Positions 16,989 to 26,600 of a stretch of 53,380 nt of DNA are shown in pieces (positions within the stretch are counted from its first letter, which is position 1; each line of letters begins with the position of its first letter). The translations under genes were made by a program, and so were the position numbers. The notes under the pieces were generated by a model. The model was not told the origin of the DNA and searched no databases. It saw nothing but the letters and a program-made list of their open reading frames with translations. This DNA comes from Prevotella sp. UBA2725. GTDB taxonomy: Bacteria; Bacteroidota; Bacteroidia; Bacteroidales; Bacteroidaceae. The stretch is from NCBI GenBank assembly GCA_002353825.1, contig DEKJ01000028.1, positions 169,688 to 223,067 on the forward strand. The letters run 5' to 3'.

Positions 16989-18173
16989 TTACCACATCCT
17001 CACGATCTCCTTGGCGTCGTTGCTCGCCTTGACGACCTTGCCGTCGGGACTGATAACGATGAGGTAAGGGATGTACTGAACCTGATAAGCAGTGGCAGCG
17101 GCACGGTAGAGCTGCTTGTCCTGCGGCAGGGCAGCTTGCTGCCATGACATCTTCTCTTCTCTCATCGCCTCATCCCAATCCTTCAGACTTCTGTCGCAGG
17201 AGATGCTGACGATATTGAGTTCCGGATGCCGGGCATGCATCTCCTTGATAAGCGGGATGGATGCCCGGCAAGGGCCACACCACGATGCCCAGAAGTCGAG
17301 CAGGGTGTACTGCCCCACCTTCACGAGCGCAGAGAGCTTCACGGCCTTGCCGTCGACCGTGCGCAGGGTGACATCGGGATAAGCCATGCCCTTCGCGGTC
17401 TTACGAGCCTCTGCCACCTGCTTCACAAAAGCAGCATACCCCACAGCATCCCTGTTGTCACGATAATGGGCCGTCATCTCGTCAAGCTGAGCAGCAGTAT
17501 AATAGAAATGCCGGTCGAGACCTTTTCCTTGCAGGTACAGACTGTAAGGTTCCGTGGGATGTGTCCAGGCATAATCGTCACTCTGCTGCTGCCATACAGC
17601 CTTCAGCGAGTCAGCGGTGAGCGACAGCCGCTCTCCCACAGCTTCATCGGGATGTTCGGGGCCTCCAAACTCCTCTCCGCCATAGCGGTAGCGCCACGCC
17701 TTCACACTGGCTTCCTCTGCGGCTTTCAGGGATGCCCACACGGCATCGTGCCACGCCTGATACTGCTGCTGGGCATCACCGCCTCTGACCGTATAACGAC
17801 ACTCGCCCAAGATGGGGAAGTCCAACTCGTAACTCAGTGGAATACTGTCGTAAGCGGCGGCAGAGACGGTATAGTCGTCATTGTCGAGATAGAGTTTTAC
17901 CACACGGTTGTGCATGAACTCCTGCTCGGGCAGTGGCCGCACACGGTTGTCAATCTCCAAGGTGCAGAGAACAGGTGCTGCGACGCTGCCGGTGAGGACG
18001 AACTGACCGTTCGTCACCTTGCCATAAGCGATGCTGTCATGACTGTCCGCAGCCCTCAGCCGCACCTCTGCACCCTCGGTCATGCCGGGGATGGCAGAAT
18101 GGATCGTGAAGGTATTGCCGGCGAAAGCGGCAAGGGGGAGTATTGAGATGAATGAAAGAAGATATTTATTCAT
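16989..18173 (-). CDS. DUF4369/TlpA-type thiol:disulfide oxidoreductase, copy A
   Basis: A 394-aa exported protein. A signal peptide (about residues 1-18, ending AAFA) precedes an N-terminal DUF4369-like beta domain (TIHSAIPGMTEGAEVRLR), a helical linker, and a C-terminal thioredoxin-fold TlpA domain with the WCGPC active site near residue 296 (FWASWCGPCRASIP) and a cis-Pro region (YIPYLIVISPDGK). Such proteins reduce or isomerise periplasmic disulfides or help cytochrome maturation in Bacteroidetes. It is the last gene of the susC/susD operon-like run, 280 nt after a paralogue; a MITE-like element occupies that gap. The CxxC is intact. The substrate protein is unknown. Confidence 0.9.
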   Translation of the reverse strand: MNKYLLSFISILPLAAFAGNTFTIHSAIPGMTEGAEVRLRAADSHDSIAYGKVTNGQFVLTGSVAAPVLCTLEIDNRVRPLPEQEFMHNRVVKLYLDNDDYTVSAAAYDSIPLSYELDFPILGECRYTVRGGDAQQQYQAWHDAVWASLKAAEEASVKAWRYRYGGEEFGGPEHPDEAVGERLSLTADSLKAVWQQQSDDYAWTHPTEPYSLYLQGKGLDRHFYYTAAQLDEMTAHYRDNRDAVGYAAFVKQVAEARKTAKGMAYPDVTLRTVDGKAVKLSALVKVGQYTLLDFWASWCGPCRASIPLIKEMHARHPELNIVSISCDRSLKDWDEAMREEKMSWQQAALPQDKQLYRAAATAYQVQYIPYLIVISPDGKVVKASNDAKEIVRMW

Positions 18174-18224
18174 TGAGATTATTCGATATTAATGGAGAGA
18201 TATCTCTCCTAAGATTTATTTTTT

Positions 18225-18360
18225 CACACGGATCTTAAAGATTATAAAGATTGTTACGCCGCTTCGCGGCTACACATACCCCGTAGGAGCACCCCTGATG
18301 GCGCCCTCTTACCGCGTAGCGAATAGCGTAACCATCTTTAAGATCTTTATAATCCGTGTG
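18225..18360. repeat. MITE-like element, copy 1 (136 bp, CACACGGAT inverted ends)
   Basis: The left end (CACACGGATCTTAAAGAT...) and right end (...ATCTTTATAATCCGTGTG) are inverted repeats of about 25 bp with a few mismatches. Inner parts carry GTTACGCCGCTTCGCGGCT on the left and ACCGCGTAGCGAATAGCGTA on the right. The second copy, at 20831-21044, carries the same two inner parts in swapped, reverse-complement order. No ORF is inside. Confidence 0.75.
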
Positions 18361-18382
18361 AAAGATATATGAGAAATAATTA

Positions 18383-18441
18383 AACCACAGATTTAAGGAT
18401 TATCACAGATTTTTTCTGTGAAATCTGAGAAATCTGTGGTT
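18383..18441. repeat. Nested palindrome downstream of tlpA copy B
   Basis: A perfect 12-bp outer stem (AACCACAGATTT at 18383-18394 with AAATCTGTGGTT at 18430-18441) encloses a 7-bp inner hairpin (TCACAGA/TCTGTGA, loop T5). It lies 12 nt beyond the stop of the tlpA gene at 18454 and could end or stabilise its transcript. Confidence 0.65.
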
Positions 18442-18453
18442 CAGATATTATCA

Positions 18454-19608
18454 CTATTTCTTCAGCGCAGCCTCGATCTTGTCGGGGTCAAAGGATACAA
18501 GCTGGATCTTACCCTCGGGGTTGATAAGCACGAGGCGAGGGATAGACTGGATGTCGTAAGCCAAGGCAGCCTTGTTGAGCTGTTCTTTGTTCAGCCACAG
18601 TTGCGTCCAAGGCATAGCCTCCTGCTTCTCTGCCTTGCGCCAGTCGGCTTCCCGCTGATCCACGGAGATGCTGACGACATTGAGACGGCCTTTCTGCGCC
18701 GTATACATCTGCTTCACGTGAGGTATAGCCGCACGGCAAGGACCGCACCACGATGCCCAGAAGTCGATGAGCGTGTATTTGCCTTTTGGAACGAGCGAAG
18801 AGAACTTCACCACTTTTCCAGCTTTTGTCGTTGCAGAAAAATCGATGAAAGGAATATCGAGTGACAATCCCATCACGATGTCACGGTTACGCTTGAGAAA
18901 ACTGACACGCGCCGTGTCAACATTATTGGCTGTCACCTCGTCGATCCATTTCGCCATGACATCCTTCGGATAGGTGAACGACTGATAGTAACGCTTACCT
19001 AAGAGATAGGCTGCTGTCGCCGTCGTAGAGTGACCTTCCATCCATACCGTTTGCATGGAATCGAGGCGGGCAGCCTCACGCTCCTTGGCAACGATAAGAT
19101 CACGATACTTACTCTTGTCACCACTATTGGCAATATAAGCATATGCCTCACGATAGGAAGCGTCATCGGCAACATCCTGTTGTTTCTGAATATAGCGTTT
19201 ATAGTCGAGCCAGTCGGCGAGCGTCTTTCCGCCGCCATTGATGCCCAATATCGTCTCGCGATCAGTGCTAAAGAGCTGCGCCGTATCTCCTTTCAACGAG
19301 ACGTCCTCACTGCCGTCGAGGAGCAGCGAGAGCGATGAGATCTTATAACTTCTGGTCTTGCCAGCCTTCCAGAACGTTACGTTGCACATCCGTGGCTTCT
19401 GCAGAGGCATAGCGAGCGAGAAGGAGCCGTCGGCAGCGACCTTGGCACTGTCCAACGTCTCTGCCTTGTTCAGGTTGTCGACATTGGAGAGGAAGACTGT
19501 CACATCTTGTCCCAAGCCGTTGATCTGTCCAGAGAACTTATGCTGCGCCTGTGCCGACAGGGACAGAAGGAGCAGCAAAGCGAAGAGAGAGATTGTTTGT
19601 TTTATCAT
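18454..19608 (-). CDS. DUF4369/TlpA-type thiol:disulfide oxidoreductase, copy B
   Basis: A 384-aa exported protein with signal peptide (MIKQTISLFALLLLLSLSAQA), N-terminal DUF4369-like domain (FSGQINGLGQDVTVFLSNVD), helical linker and C-terminal TlpA thioredoxin fold with WCGPC near residue 286 (FWASWCGPCRAAIP). It is a diverged paralogue of the next gene downstream: same layout and closely similar active-site block (KYTLIDFWASWCGPCRA here against QYTLLDFWASWCGPCRA), but the N-terminal halves differ strongly, which suggests different clients. It belongs to the minus-strand susC/susD run. A 474-nt gap filled by a composite palindromic element separates it from the FISUMP gene, so read-through is not certain. 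Confidence 0.9.
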   Translation of the reverse strand: MIKQTISLFALLLLLSLSAQAQHKFSGQINGLGQDVTVFLSNVDNLNKAETLDSAKVAADGSFSLAMPLQKPRMCNVTFWKAGKTRSYKISSLSLLLDGSEDVSLKGDTAQLFSTDRETILGINGGGKTLADWLDYKRYIQKQQDVADDASYREAYAYIANSGDKSKYRDLIVAKEREAARLDSMQTVWMEGHSTTATAAYLLGKRYYQSFTYPKDVMAKWIDEVTANNVDTARVSFLKRNRDIVMGLSLDIPFIDFSATTKAGKVVKFSSLVPKGKYTLIDFWASWCGPCRAAIPHVKQMYTAQKGRLNVVSISVDQREADWRKAEKQEAMPWTQLWLNKEQLNKAALAYDIQSIPRLVLINPEGKIQLVSFDPDKIEAALKK

Positions 19609-19680
19609 TTTGTTGTCTTATTGATTTCTAATTGATCGGTTGAGAATGGTTTACCAAATTATGAGAAATAATATTTAACA

Positions 19681-19981
19681 GCCTCGGAGATATTATGTTT
19701 AATAGCCTCGGAGAGGCTGAATTCTCCATAACCCCAGTCTAAGGAGCGCAGCGACGCAGACTGGGGTTTATTGTGAAGGGTCGTTTGATTGACTTCCTGC
19801 CTCGGAGAGGCAGACTGCACGACAGTGCGCAATGTCATTATACGCTAACATAGCGCGCCAAGGGCGCATTCAGCCTCTCCGAGGCTGGAGGTCAGTTAAT
19901 CAGTTCCTATCCTCAACCCCAGACTGCAGTCGCTTTGCTCCCTTAGTCTGGGGTTATGAATAATTGTGCCTCTCCGAGGCA
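19681..19981. repeat. Composite palindromic element A (six hairpins in mirror order)
   Basis: In order: partial CCTCGGAGA; hairpin AGCCTC-GGA-GAGGCT (19704-19718); an 11-bp AACCCCAGTCT stem (19730-19768) whose 17-nt loop is AAGGAGCGCAGCGACGC; CTGCCTC-GGA-GAGGCAG (19797-19813); then the mirror set CAGCCTC-TCC-GAGGCTG (19871-19887), AACCCCAGACT stem (19915-19955) and TGCCTC-TCC-GAGGCA (19967-19981). The left half is roughly the reverse complement of the right half. It shares architecture and loop core with the element at 32825-33084. It fills most of the 19609-20082 gap; no gene is seen there. Confidence 0.8.
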
Positions 19982-20082
19982 CTAGCATCCTTAAGATATG
20001 TCAGTAAAATGATTTTGTGGGTTAGGGCCGCCCCTATGGTGGATAAATATACCATTAACACCCATCACCCAACACCCATCAC

Positions 20083-20784
20083 CTATTTAGCGTCTCTGAC
20101 ATATCTCACGCTCATCCAGCGGAGGTCGGTCGGGCACGGCACACGCTGCACCATATTTCCATTGGCGACAAGCACGCGGATGTAAGCACACTCGTTGGTC
20201 TTTGTCGTGTCCTGCGTAGCTGTCCAGTAACAGCCATAGTCGCCGACATGATACTTATCGGGATAGGCCGTGGCGTAAGCACCGAGCTCACCGGCAAGAA
20301 GGAAGGCGAGCTGTGTGCCCGTGCCCTGCTGCATCATGAGCGTGCCGGCACCCTTGCGCCAGCCTTCTTTCTGCGCGTCAGAGGACGACATGCCGAGTGC
20401 CACCTCAAGATTCTGGTAGTCGGCATCTGTCGGCAGGCGCCAGCCTTCGGGTGCATCGTCTTTCGCCTGCTGCCATGTGAAATAGTTGCCTTGCTTGGCA
20501 ATCAGTGAGTCTTCCGCAGCCTCATCGTTCACCGCAAAGTTATTCTCGATGCCATTGGCTATGAAGCTCTGCGTGTACCAAGCGTCGCCGCCCTTGTAGT
20601 TCTCTACCATCCAGTCGAGGTTGCCGATGCGCACCCAGTGATAGACGGTACCGTCGGCATCTTCGAAGGTACCCGTAGCAGATGGTGTTACCGTCGGGTC
20701 GCTGTCGTCGTCGCTGCATGCGGTCAGGCCCAAGCCCAAGACGAGGGAAAGAGTAGCAAACAACAATATCTTAAATTTATTCAT
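20083..20784 (-). CDS. FISUMP-domain (Fibrobacter succinogenes major paralogous domain) lipoprotein
   Basis: A 233-aa lipoprotein. The start at 20784 (MNKFKILLF) gives a clean type II signal peptide with lipobox ending LTAC at C23, followed by an acidic SDDDSD sorting-like linker; the longer TTG-started frame is rejected. The body shows the FISUMP pattern: DGTVYHWVRIGNLDWMVENYK, YFTWQQAKDDAPEGWRLPTDADYQNL, GCYWTATQ and a final MSVRYVRD. The domain is common in surface proteins of Fibrobacteres and Bacteroidetes; its biochemical role is not established, though it probably binds a ligand at the cell surface. It follows the other lipoprotein gene, with a MITE-like element between. Confidence 0.85.
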   Translation of the reverse strand: MNKFKILLFATLSLVLGLGLTACSDDDSDPTVTPSATGTFEDADGTVYHWVRIGNLDWMVENYKGGDAWYTQSFIANGIENNFAVNDEAAEDSLIAKQGNYFTWQQAKDDAPEGWRLPTDADYQNLEVALGMSSSDAQKEGWRKGAGTLMMQQGTGTQLAFLLAGELGAYATAYPDKYHVGDYGCYWTATQDTTKTNECAYIRVLVANGNMVQRVPCPTDLRWMSVRYVRDAK

Positions 20785-20830
20785 ATGATTAATATTATTC
20801 TTTGTATAATTATCCAATGATCATCTTTCT

Positions 20831-21044
20831 CACACGGATCTTAAAGATTTTAAAGATGGCTACGCTATTCGCTACGCGGTAAAGTTCTAAACATTAATTT
20901 CCGTCAATCCCCGTTAATTGACGACAATGATAATTTCCAATTACCGATAATAAATGAAAATATTAATGGCTAATTAATGGCAATTAATGTTCGCAGAAGC
21001 CGCGAAGCGGCGTAACAATCTTTAAGATCTTTAAGATCCGTGTG
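20831..21044. repeat. MITE-like element, copy 2 (214 bp, inverted relative to copy 1)
   Basis: It has the same CACACGGAT...ATCCGTGTG inverted ends as 18225-18360. The inner ends are swapped: GCTACGCTATTCGCTACGCG on the left and GCCGCGAAGCGGCGTAAC on the right, so the element lies in the opposite orientation. The AT-rich centre (20885-20995) contains repeated TTAATGGC/ATTAATG motifs and is not in copy 1. No ORF is inside. Confidence 0.75.
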
Positions 21045-21085
21045 AAAAATAATCCATGTGAGAAAATGATTAAATGTAATTATCG

Positions 21086-21970
21086 TTAGATGTTGAATCC
21101 CATTTGTTCGATGATACCCTTGATGGTATCGAACTTGTTGACCATCACCTGCTGGCTGCCGTACTTGGCTACGAACTCATCACGCGTCATGGTGAGCACA
21201 ACGTTGACCCAGTCTTGCAAGTCACGCTCTTTGAAGGGGAAATAGTAGTCGTCACCACCCCAAAAATCTGCAAACTTCTCCAAGAAGCCATACTGCCACT
21301 CGATGTTCTCCTCTGTGGCATCGATGTCATGATCTCCAAGTTTTTCACTATAGAGCGTCTTGCTGTAAGCATAGAACGGATCGGTGACAGTACTTGACTG
21401 ACGGCCGAACTTATCGATGATGATGTTGGCAAGCATGCCGGAGAAATAGCTCTCCGGATCGTCGTACATTGCTCCGTTGTTCGTGCTAAGCACATAGCCA
21501 CGGGTAGCAAGCAAGTATTTGACATGTTTTGTCCGACCATAGCTGTCGACATAACTGATGTCGTTGACGAGCAAGAAAGAGTAAGGCTTTGCCTTGCCGA
21601 GTTTGTTCAGCAGATAGGTCTTGACATCCTCTGCAAACTTCTGCTGCTCCGTCACGTCCGTGATGTAACTATACTTGTAATTGTAACTATCAACGCTACC
21701 CGTACCAGTCATGGCATAGGACGCATCGAAGAGCTCCGGATTACCCTTGGTATCAGTGGTGTTGAGCGTATCGTTGAAAAGCAGATACGAGCCCGTCTCT
21801 TTGTAGAACGTGTTGCGGAGCTGAGCCGTAGCACTATTGTCATCGGCCGTCGGTGCGAAACCATTGACTTCGGCATTGCTCGGCGTGAGGTCATCCTCAC
21901 TGCCACAGGCGGAGAATGTCAACATACCGGCAATAGCTAAACATGAATATAATTTGATTCTTAAGGACAT
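21086..21970 (-). CDS. SusCD-associated lipoprotein, putative zinc metallopeptidase-like family without HExxH
   Basis: A 294-aa lipoprotein from ATG 21970 (MSLRIKLY), lipobox FSAC with C22, followed by the acidic SEDDLTPS. The N-terminal part (NGFAPTADDNSATAQLRNTFYKETGSYLLFNDTL) resembles the substrate-import-associated zinc metallohydrolase lipoproteins that sit after SusC/SusD genes in Bacteroidetes. Those carry HExxH; this one has no HExxH anywhere, and the expected region (YVLSTNNGAMYDDPESYFSGMLANIIIDKFG) holds no histidine pair. It may therefore be a binding-only relative. The longer frame from 22030 would run through a hairpin and is rejected. It is translated after susD, 60 nt downstream. 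Family assignment is from memory, moderate. Confidence 0.7.
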   Translation of the reverse strand: MSLRIKLYSCLAIAGMLTFSACGSEDDLTPSNAEVNGFAPTADDNSATAQLRNTFYKETGSYLLFNDTLNTTDTKGNPELFDASYAMTGTGSVDSYNYKYSYITDVTEQQKFAEDVKTYLLNKLGKAKPYSFLLVNDISYVDSYGRTKHVKYLLATRGYVLSTNNGAMYDDPESYFSGMLANIIIDKFGRQSSTVTDPFYAYSKTLYSEKLGDHDIDATEENIEWQYGFLEKFADFWGGDDYYFPFKERDLQDWVNVVLTMTRDEFVAKYGSQQVMVNKFDTIKGIIEQMGFNI

Positions 21971-22002
21971 ATTATCTTGTTTTTTGTCGTTTATTACCTG
22001 TG

Positions 22003-22025
22003 GTGGCCGGTACAAGGCCGGCCAC
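22003..22025 (-). promoter_or_regulatory. Intercistronic hairpin between susD and the lipoprotein gene
   Basis: A perfect 8-bp GC stem (GTGGCCGG/CCGGCCAC, 7-nt loop) begins 4 nt past the susD stop. It has no U-tract. It could stop part of the transcripts or protect the 3' end of susCD mRNA, which would lower expression of downstream genes (inference). Confidence 0.5.
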
Positions 22026-22029
22026 TGCA

Positions 22030-23679
22030 CTATTCGTCGTCACCACTGTCGTCACCACTATCATCACCACTATCATCATCCGAGGCGACCACCTGCTTGA
22101 AGTAAGGACGGTCGGGACGAGTGTTGCTGCCGATAGACGGCTGGAAGTCGCGTACATCCTTCGGGATATTGAGCGTGTAAGCGTCGTCGTTAGGTTCAAG
22201 ACGATAGTAGTTGGTATACTGTCGCACGTCATAATAGTTCACCGTGTGGTAAGCACTCATGGTATGGACGATGGTTGTGGTCTGCGGATACTTGGTGTCG
22301 ACCATATACCGGCGGAGGTCAAACCATCGGTGCCCCTCAAAGCAGAGCTCGCGCTCACGCTCCTCACGGATGAACTTCACCAATGCTTCACCCGAGAGGC
22401 TGACGGCAGCGTTGGAAGCCACGCGTGCCTCGCGCAGCCTTGTCAGATACTGGCAGGCCTCGGCATCCTTGCCGAGCTCAGCATCAGCCTCAGCGAGGTT
22501 CAGGTAAGCCTCAGCCGTACGGATACAGAAGACGTCGCTTGCCGTGTTGTAGATATTGAAATGCTTCGTAGAGTTGTTGATCTTGTGATAGGACCAACGA
22601 TGATAGTTCACATCGTCCTGGTTCGTGATGTAAGCCGAGCGGCGGCCGTCGTCCTTGGCAAAGAGAGACACGAGATGGTCGCTGACCTCAAAGGCCGGAC
22701 TGTTGACGGTACCATAGCTGTTGTTTTTACCCGGTGACATGAAAACGAGGTTACCGAAGCATGAGGAACCATTGGAATAGACCACCTCCTTGTTATCGGA
22801 GCTGATAGGATAGCCATCGCTCCACCCCACAAGGTTCTGCAAGTAGCTGTCCTCATCAAGGGCGAGCTTCGCATAGTCGGCTGCTTTCTGCCATTCCTGC
22901 ATGAACATCTCCACACGGCTGCGGAAGATGTACACGGCCTCGATACCTACATGATAGATCGTAGACGGACTCTTGACATCCTTAAGATCGGTCTCTGCCG
23001 CATCAAGGTCGGCGAGGATCTGGTTGTAGACCTCAGCCACACTGGCACGGGTATATTCCTTGTCCTCAACTTTTGAAGAGGTCTTGATAGGCACACCCGG
23101 TGTGCTCTCTGCCGTCGACGGTGCATAAGGTTTGCCGTAGAGGTTGACAAGCGTGAAGTAATAAGTGGCACGGAGATAGTGGCACTCGCCCATGACGTGG
23201 CGCAGCAGTGCACGGTCGTCGTCGTTGTCACAGGTCACATCGTTCTCTGCGTCGATGACCATATTGCAGCGGTCAATCTTCTCATAGGCAAGATCCCAGT
23301 AATTGGCTTCATTAGAGGACAGGGAGCTTGCGCCTTTGAAGTCGACCCATGTATCCCGCTGCCAGCAGAAATAAGGAAAATAAGTCTCTGCTTCTCTCAT
23401 GATATCGGGCTTGCCGGAGGTAGAGATATTCTCCTGCAGCTCGTCGCCCATGAAATGCAGCACGGCATAGTTGGTATTGTGGATATAATAAGTACTGTAC
23501 TTCACCCCGGCCTCACCCAAGGGCATGAGACAGTCGCCCATGAGCAGTTCATTGAGGTCCGTCGCCGTCTTCACACGGCTCAGGTCCTGAGAATACTCCT
23601 TGAGGAAATCGGAGGAGCAGGACGTTGCCGTAAGGAGCAGTGCGGCGACAAAAAAAGTATATATATGTTTAATATGCAT
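22030..23679 (-). CDS. SusD/RagB family outer-membrane nutrient-binding lipoprotein
   Basis: A 549-aa surface lipoprotein with type II signal peptide (lipobox TSC, C21: MHIKHIYTFFVAALLLTATSC). SusD landmarks: LSRVKTATDLNELLMGD near the N-terminus, the ECHYLRATYYFTLVNLYGKPYA TPR helix, a SVAEVYNQILADLDAAE helix, IRTAEAYLNLAEADAELG, and the C-terminal REERERELCFEGHRWFDLRRY block. It binds substrate over the SusC channel. The C-terminus is an odd acidic tail, (DDSG)-repeats encoded by tandem 12-bp units. It lies 13 nt after susC, and the two should be co-translated. No glycosidase gene is nearby, so a glycan substrate is not indicated. Confidence 0.95.
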   Translation of the reverse strand: MHIKHIYTFFVAALLLTATSCSSDFLKEYSQDLSRVKTATDLNELLMGDCLMPLGEAGVKYSTYYIHNTNYAVLHFMGDELQENISTSGKPDIMREAETYFPYFCWQRDTWVDFKGASSLSSNEANYWDLAYEKIDRCNMVIDAENDVTCDNDDDRALLRHVMGECHYLRATYYFTLVNLYGKPYAPSTAESTPGVPIKTSSKVEDKEYTRASVAEVYNQILADLDAAETDLKDVKSPSTIYHVGIEAVYIFRSRVEMFMQEWQKAADYAKLALDEDSYLQNLVGWSDGYPISSDNKEVVYSNGSSCFGNLVFMSPGKNNSYGTVNSPAFEVSDHLVSLFAKDDGRRSAYITNQDDVNYHRWSYHKINNSTKHFNIYNTASDVFCIRTAEAYLNLAEADAELGKDAEACQYLTRLREARVASNAAVSLSGEALVKFIREERERELCFEGHRWFDLRRYMVDTKYPQTTTIVHTMSAYHTVNYYDVRQYTNYYRLEPNDDAYTLNIPKDVRDFQPSIGSNTRPDRPYFKQVVASDDDSGDDSGDDSGDDE

Positions 23680-23692
23680 GACTTTGCTATTG

Positions 23693-26600
23693 TTAGAATT
23701 GAATGTTCATACCGAATGAGAAGCTCGGACGGTCGGAGAGCTGGATGGTCGTGAAGCCACCCTGCGTCGGGGTCTGACCTTTCAGCGCACTGTCACAGAT
23801 GGTGAAGAGGTTGTAAGCCGAGAGCGTGAAGGCGAGGCGCTGCAGGCGGATGCGGTCGAGGAGCTTGTCAGGCAGCTCATAGGTCAGCGAGAGGCTCTGG
23901 AGCTTGAGATAGTCGGCACTCACCACGCGGGCGTCAGAGTAATCGTACATCTCATAGTAGTTATCACCGATGTTGTTGATCTCTCCATTGCCCGACATAC
24001 TTGTCCACACATTGCTGTATTTATAGTAAGCCGAAGAGCTTGAACTGAGGATTGACGGGAGGTTTGTCACCGTCTCGTCACCGGGCTTGCGCCAACGGTT
24101 CATATAGTCGCGACTGTAGTTCTTCTCCGAATAGATATCCGAGCCGTAGCCACCCGTAGCCTGTGAGCCATACATGGCGAAGAGACGGGTCTTGGCGCCA
24201 AGGCTGTACCCGAAGACGACAGAGGCATGCCACTGACGATAACGGAACGTGTTGGTCAGGCTGCCCTGGATGTCGGCATCACGCTTGCCGGAAGCAGAGA
24301 GCACGGTGGTGTAGGTGTCATACTTCGACAGTCCGCGCAGCGCCTCCCGATTGTTGTAATAGTCGTCGATGAGTGGGCCTCCGTCGACAGGGCTGAGTCC
24401 GAGGAAGTGGTAGCTGTAGAAGGTGTTGACAGCCTGGCCTTTGACGAGGGCGGTACCATTGAGGAAGTCGTAGAGGTCATAGGTCTGAGAGGCCGGACGG
24501 GAGTCGAGGGAGTTGATCACCTTAGAGAAAGAGGTGCTGATGCTCCAACGGAAGTCCTTGGTACGCAGCGGGGTTGCGGTGATGTCGAAACTGTAGCCTT
24601 TGTTCGTCACGTCGCCACCGTTAATGACATAGCTGCCCACGCCGTTGACGGTGCTCACGCGCTTCGTCATAAAGGCGTCGGTGGTCTTCTTATAGTAAGC
24701 GCTCAACTCCATCTCCAAGCGATGGTCGAAGAAACTCATGTCAAGACCAAGGTTGATAGAGTTGGTCTTCTCCCACTTCAGGTCGGGGTTAGGATGCGAG
24801 TTCACGGTTGACGTGTTCTCATTATAATAGGTGTTGAGTGTGCCTTTCTTGATGGTCATCACCGGGCTCTCCGAGTCGAGCATGTTTCCCTGGAAACCAT
24901 AGCTGGCCTTGGCGGTGATATAATCGATCCATTTGGCATCAATCCAGTGACCGACATCGTAACTGCCGGAGACGGACCAGATAGGCAAGAAGCGGTCGTT
25001 GGAACGGTCACCGAACTTGTTACTGCCATCGACACGCCCGTTGAGGTTCACGCGCCACAACTGCTTGTAGGCATAAGTCACGGAGAGGTAAGCCGAGAGC
25101 GTGTTGCTCAGGTCGTCGGAGATTGTCGGCACGTTGCCCATAGCCCAAGAGGCATAAGAGGTATAGATCGTCGGATCGATATCGCTCACGAAGGTCTCAC
25201 CACGGTCACGGAAATAACCGCGCTGTGTTGTAGCATAGCTACGGTATTTGGTGCTGTTGGCCTCGACACCGAATGTAGCATCGATGTTATGCTGGTCATC
25301 ATCGCCGAAGAACTTGTTGGCATCGAGTTGGAAACGAGCCGTGTAGCTACGGTTGGTCACAGATGTATGGTTCAGCTCGCCACCCGTAGGACAGGTCGAC
25401 TCATCCGGATAATCGATGGTAGACCCATATTCCGACTTACGCAGGGCTGCGATATGCCAGGTGCGCTCACCCCACCAGTTCTCAAGTTCCGTGTTAGAGT
25501 TAGTCACCGAGAGGATGGCATTGGCAGAAAGCCAGTCGGTGAACGTGAAGCGGAGGTTCGTGGTGAACGTCATGGAGTTGACCTTCTGATGGTTGTAACT
25601 GTTGGCAAGCTCGTTGAGGATATTGTAGTTATACTGGCTGCCGTCGCTCAGCTTGCGCTCATAGTAGTAATATTCACCGTCGTCCTGAAAAACAGGCAGC
25701 GTGCGCGTCGTCGTATATGCGTAGTTGAGCGGAGCTATCTCGTCCTGGTAATAGCTACGGCGCTGATGATAGCCATTGAACGTGAACGAGGCCGTGAGGA
25801 GCTTCGAGAAGGTGTTGTCGAGGTTCAAGGACCAGGTATAACGCTCGTTGGCATTCGACTTGATGACGTCCTCCTCATTGTCGTAACCCATAGAAGCATA
25901 GTAACGAGACTTCGCCGATCCACCACTGACACTGGCGGTGTGCTGCGTGCTCAGCGCATCGTGGCAGAGCAGTTTGAACCAGTCGGTGTTGCGGGTCTCG
26001 TCGGCAGCCACACGCTGCTGGAACTCATCGTAGGTGATAGAGCCGTTGTAAAGGTCCTGCACGTCTTTCTCGTAGCCTACCGTCGTCATGCGGTAAGGGA
26101 ACTGGTAGTGGTCCTGCATGAGCTCACGCGAGAACTCCACGCGCTCCTTCGAGTTCATGACATCGACGGAGTGGTCGGTATAACGCGGACGGAGCTTGTA
26201 GTTCATCGAGAAGTTATAGCTCACAACGGGTTTGCCCTCATAGCCTCGCTTCGTCGTGACGACGATGACACCATTGGCAGCCTTCGTACCGTAGATAGCC
26301 GTGGCAGCAGCATCCTTCAGCACATCAATGCGCTCGATATCCTGTGGGTTGATACCTGCAATGGCGTTACCGATACGGTTGACATAGTCGGGATCGTTGA
26401 GTTCCTCCGGTGAGATCTCCACCGGGTCTTTGACGACAATACCATCGACAACCCATAACGGTTCACGGTTACCGATCAGCGTGGAGGTACCGCGGATACG
26501 GATCTTCGGTGCCACACCGACCTCGAAGGAGTTGTTGCTCACAACGAGATCCGGTATCTTGCCTTCGAGCATCTGGTCGAGGGAGCTCATGTCAGTACGC

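Noticed and set aside
24947..26413. Plus-strand ORF (488 codons) across susC
   Set aside because: Antisense shadow of the SusC barrel and plug; low-complexity V/R/I-rich text.
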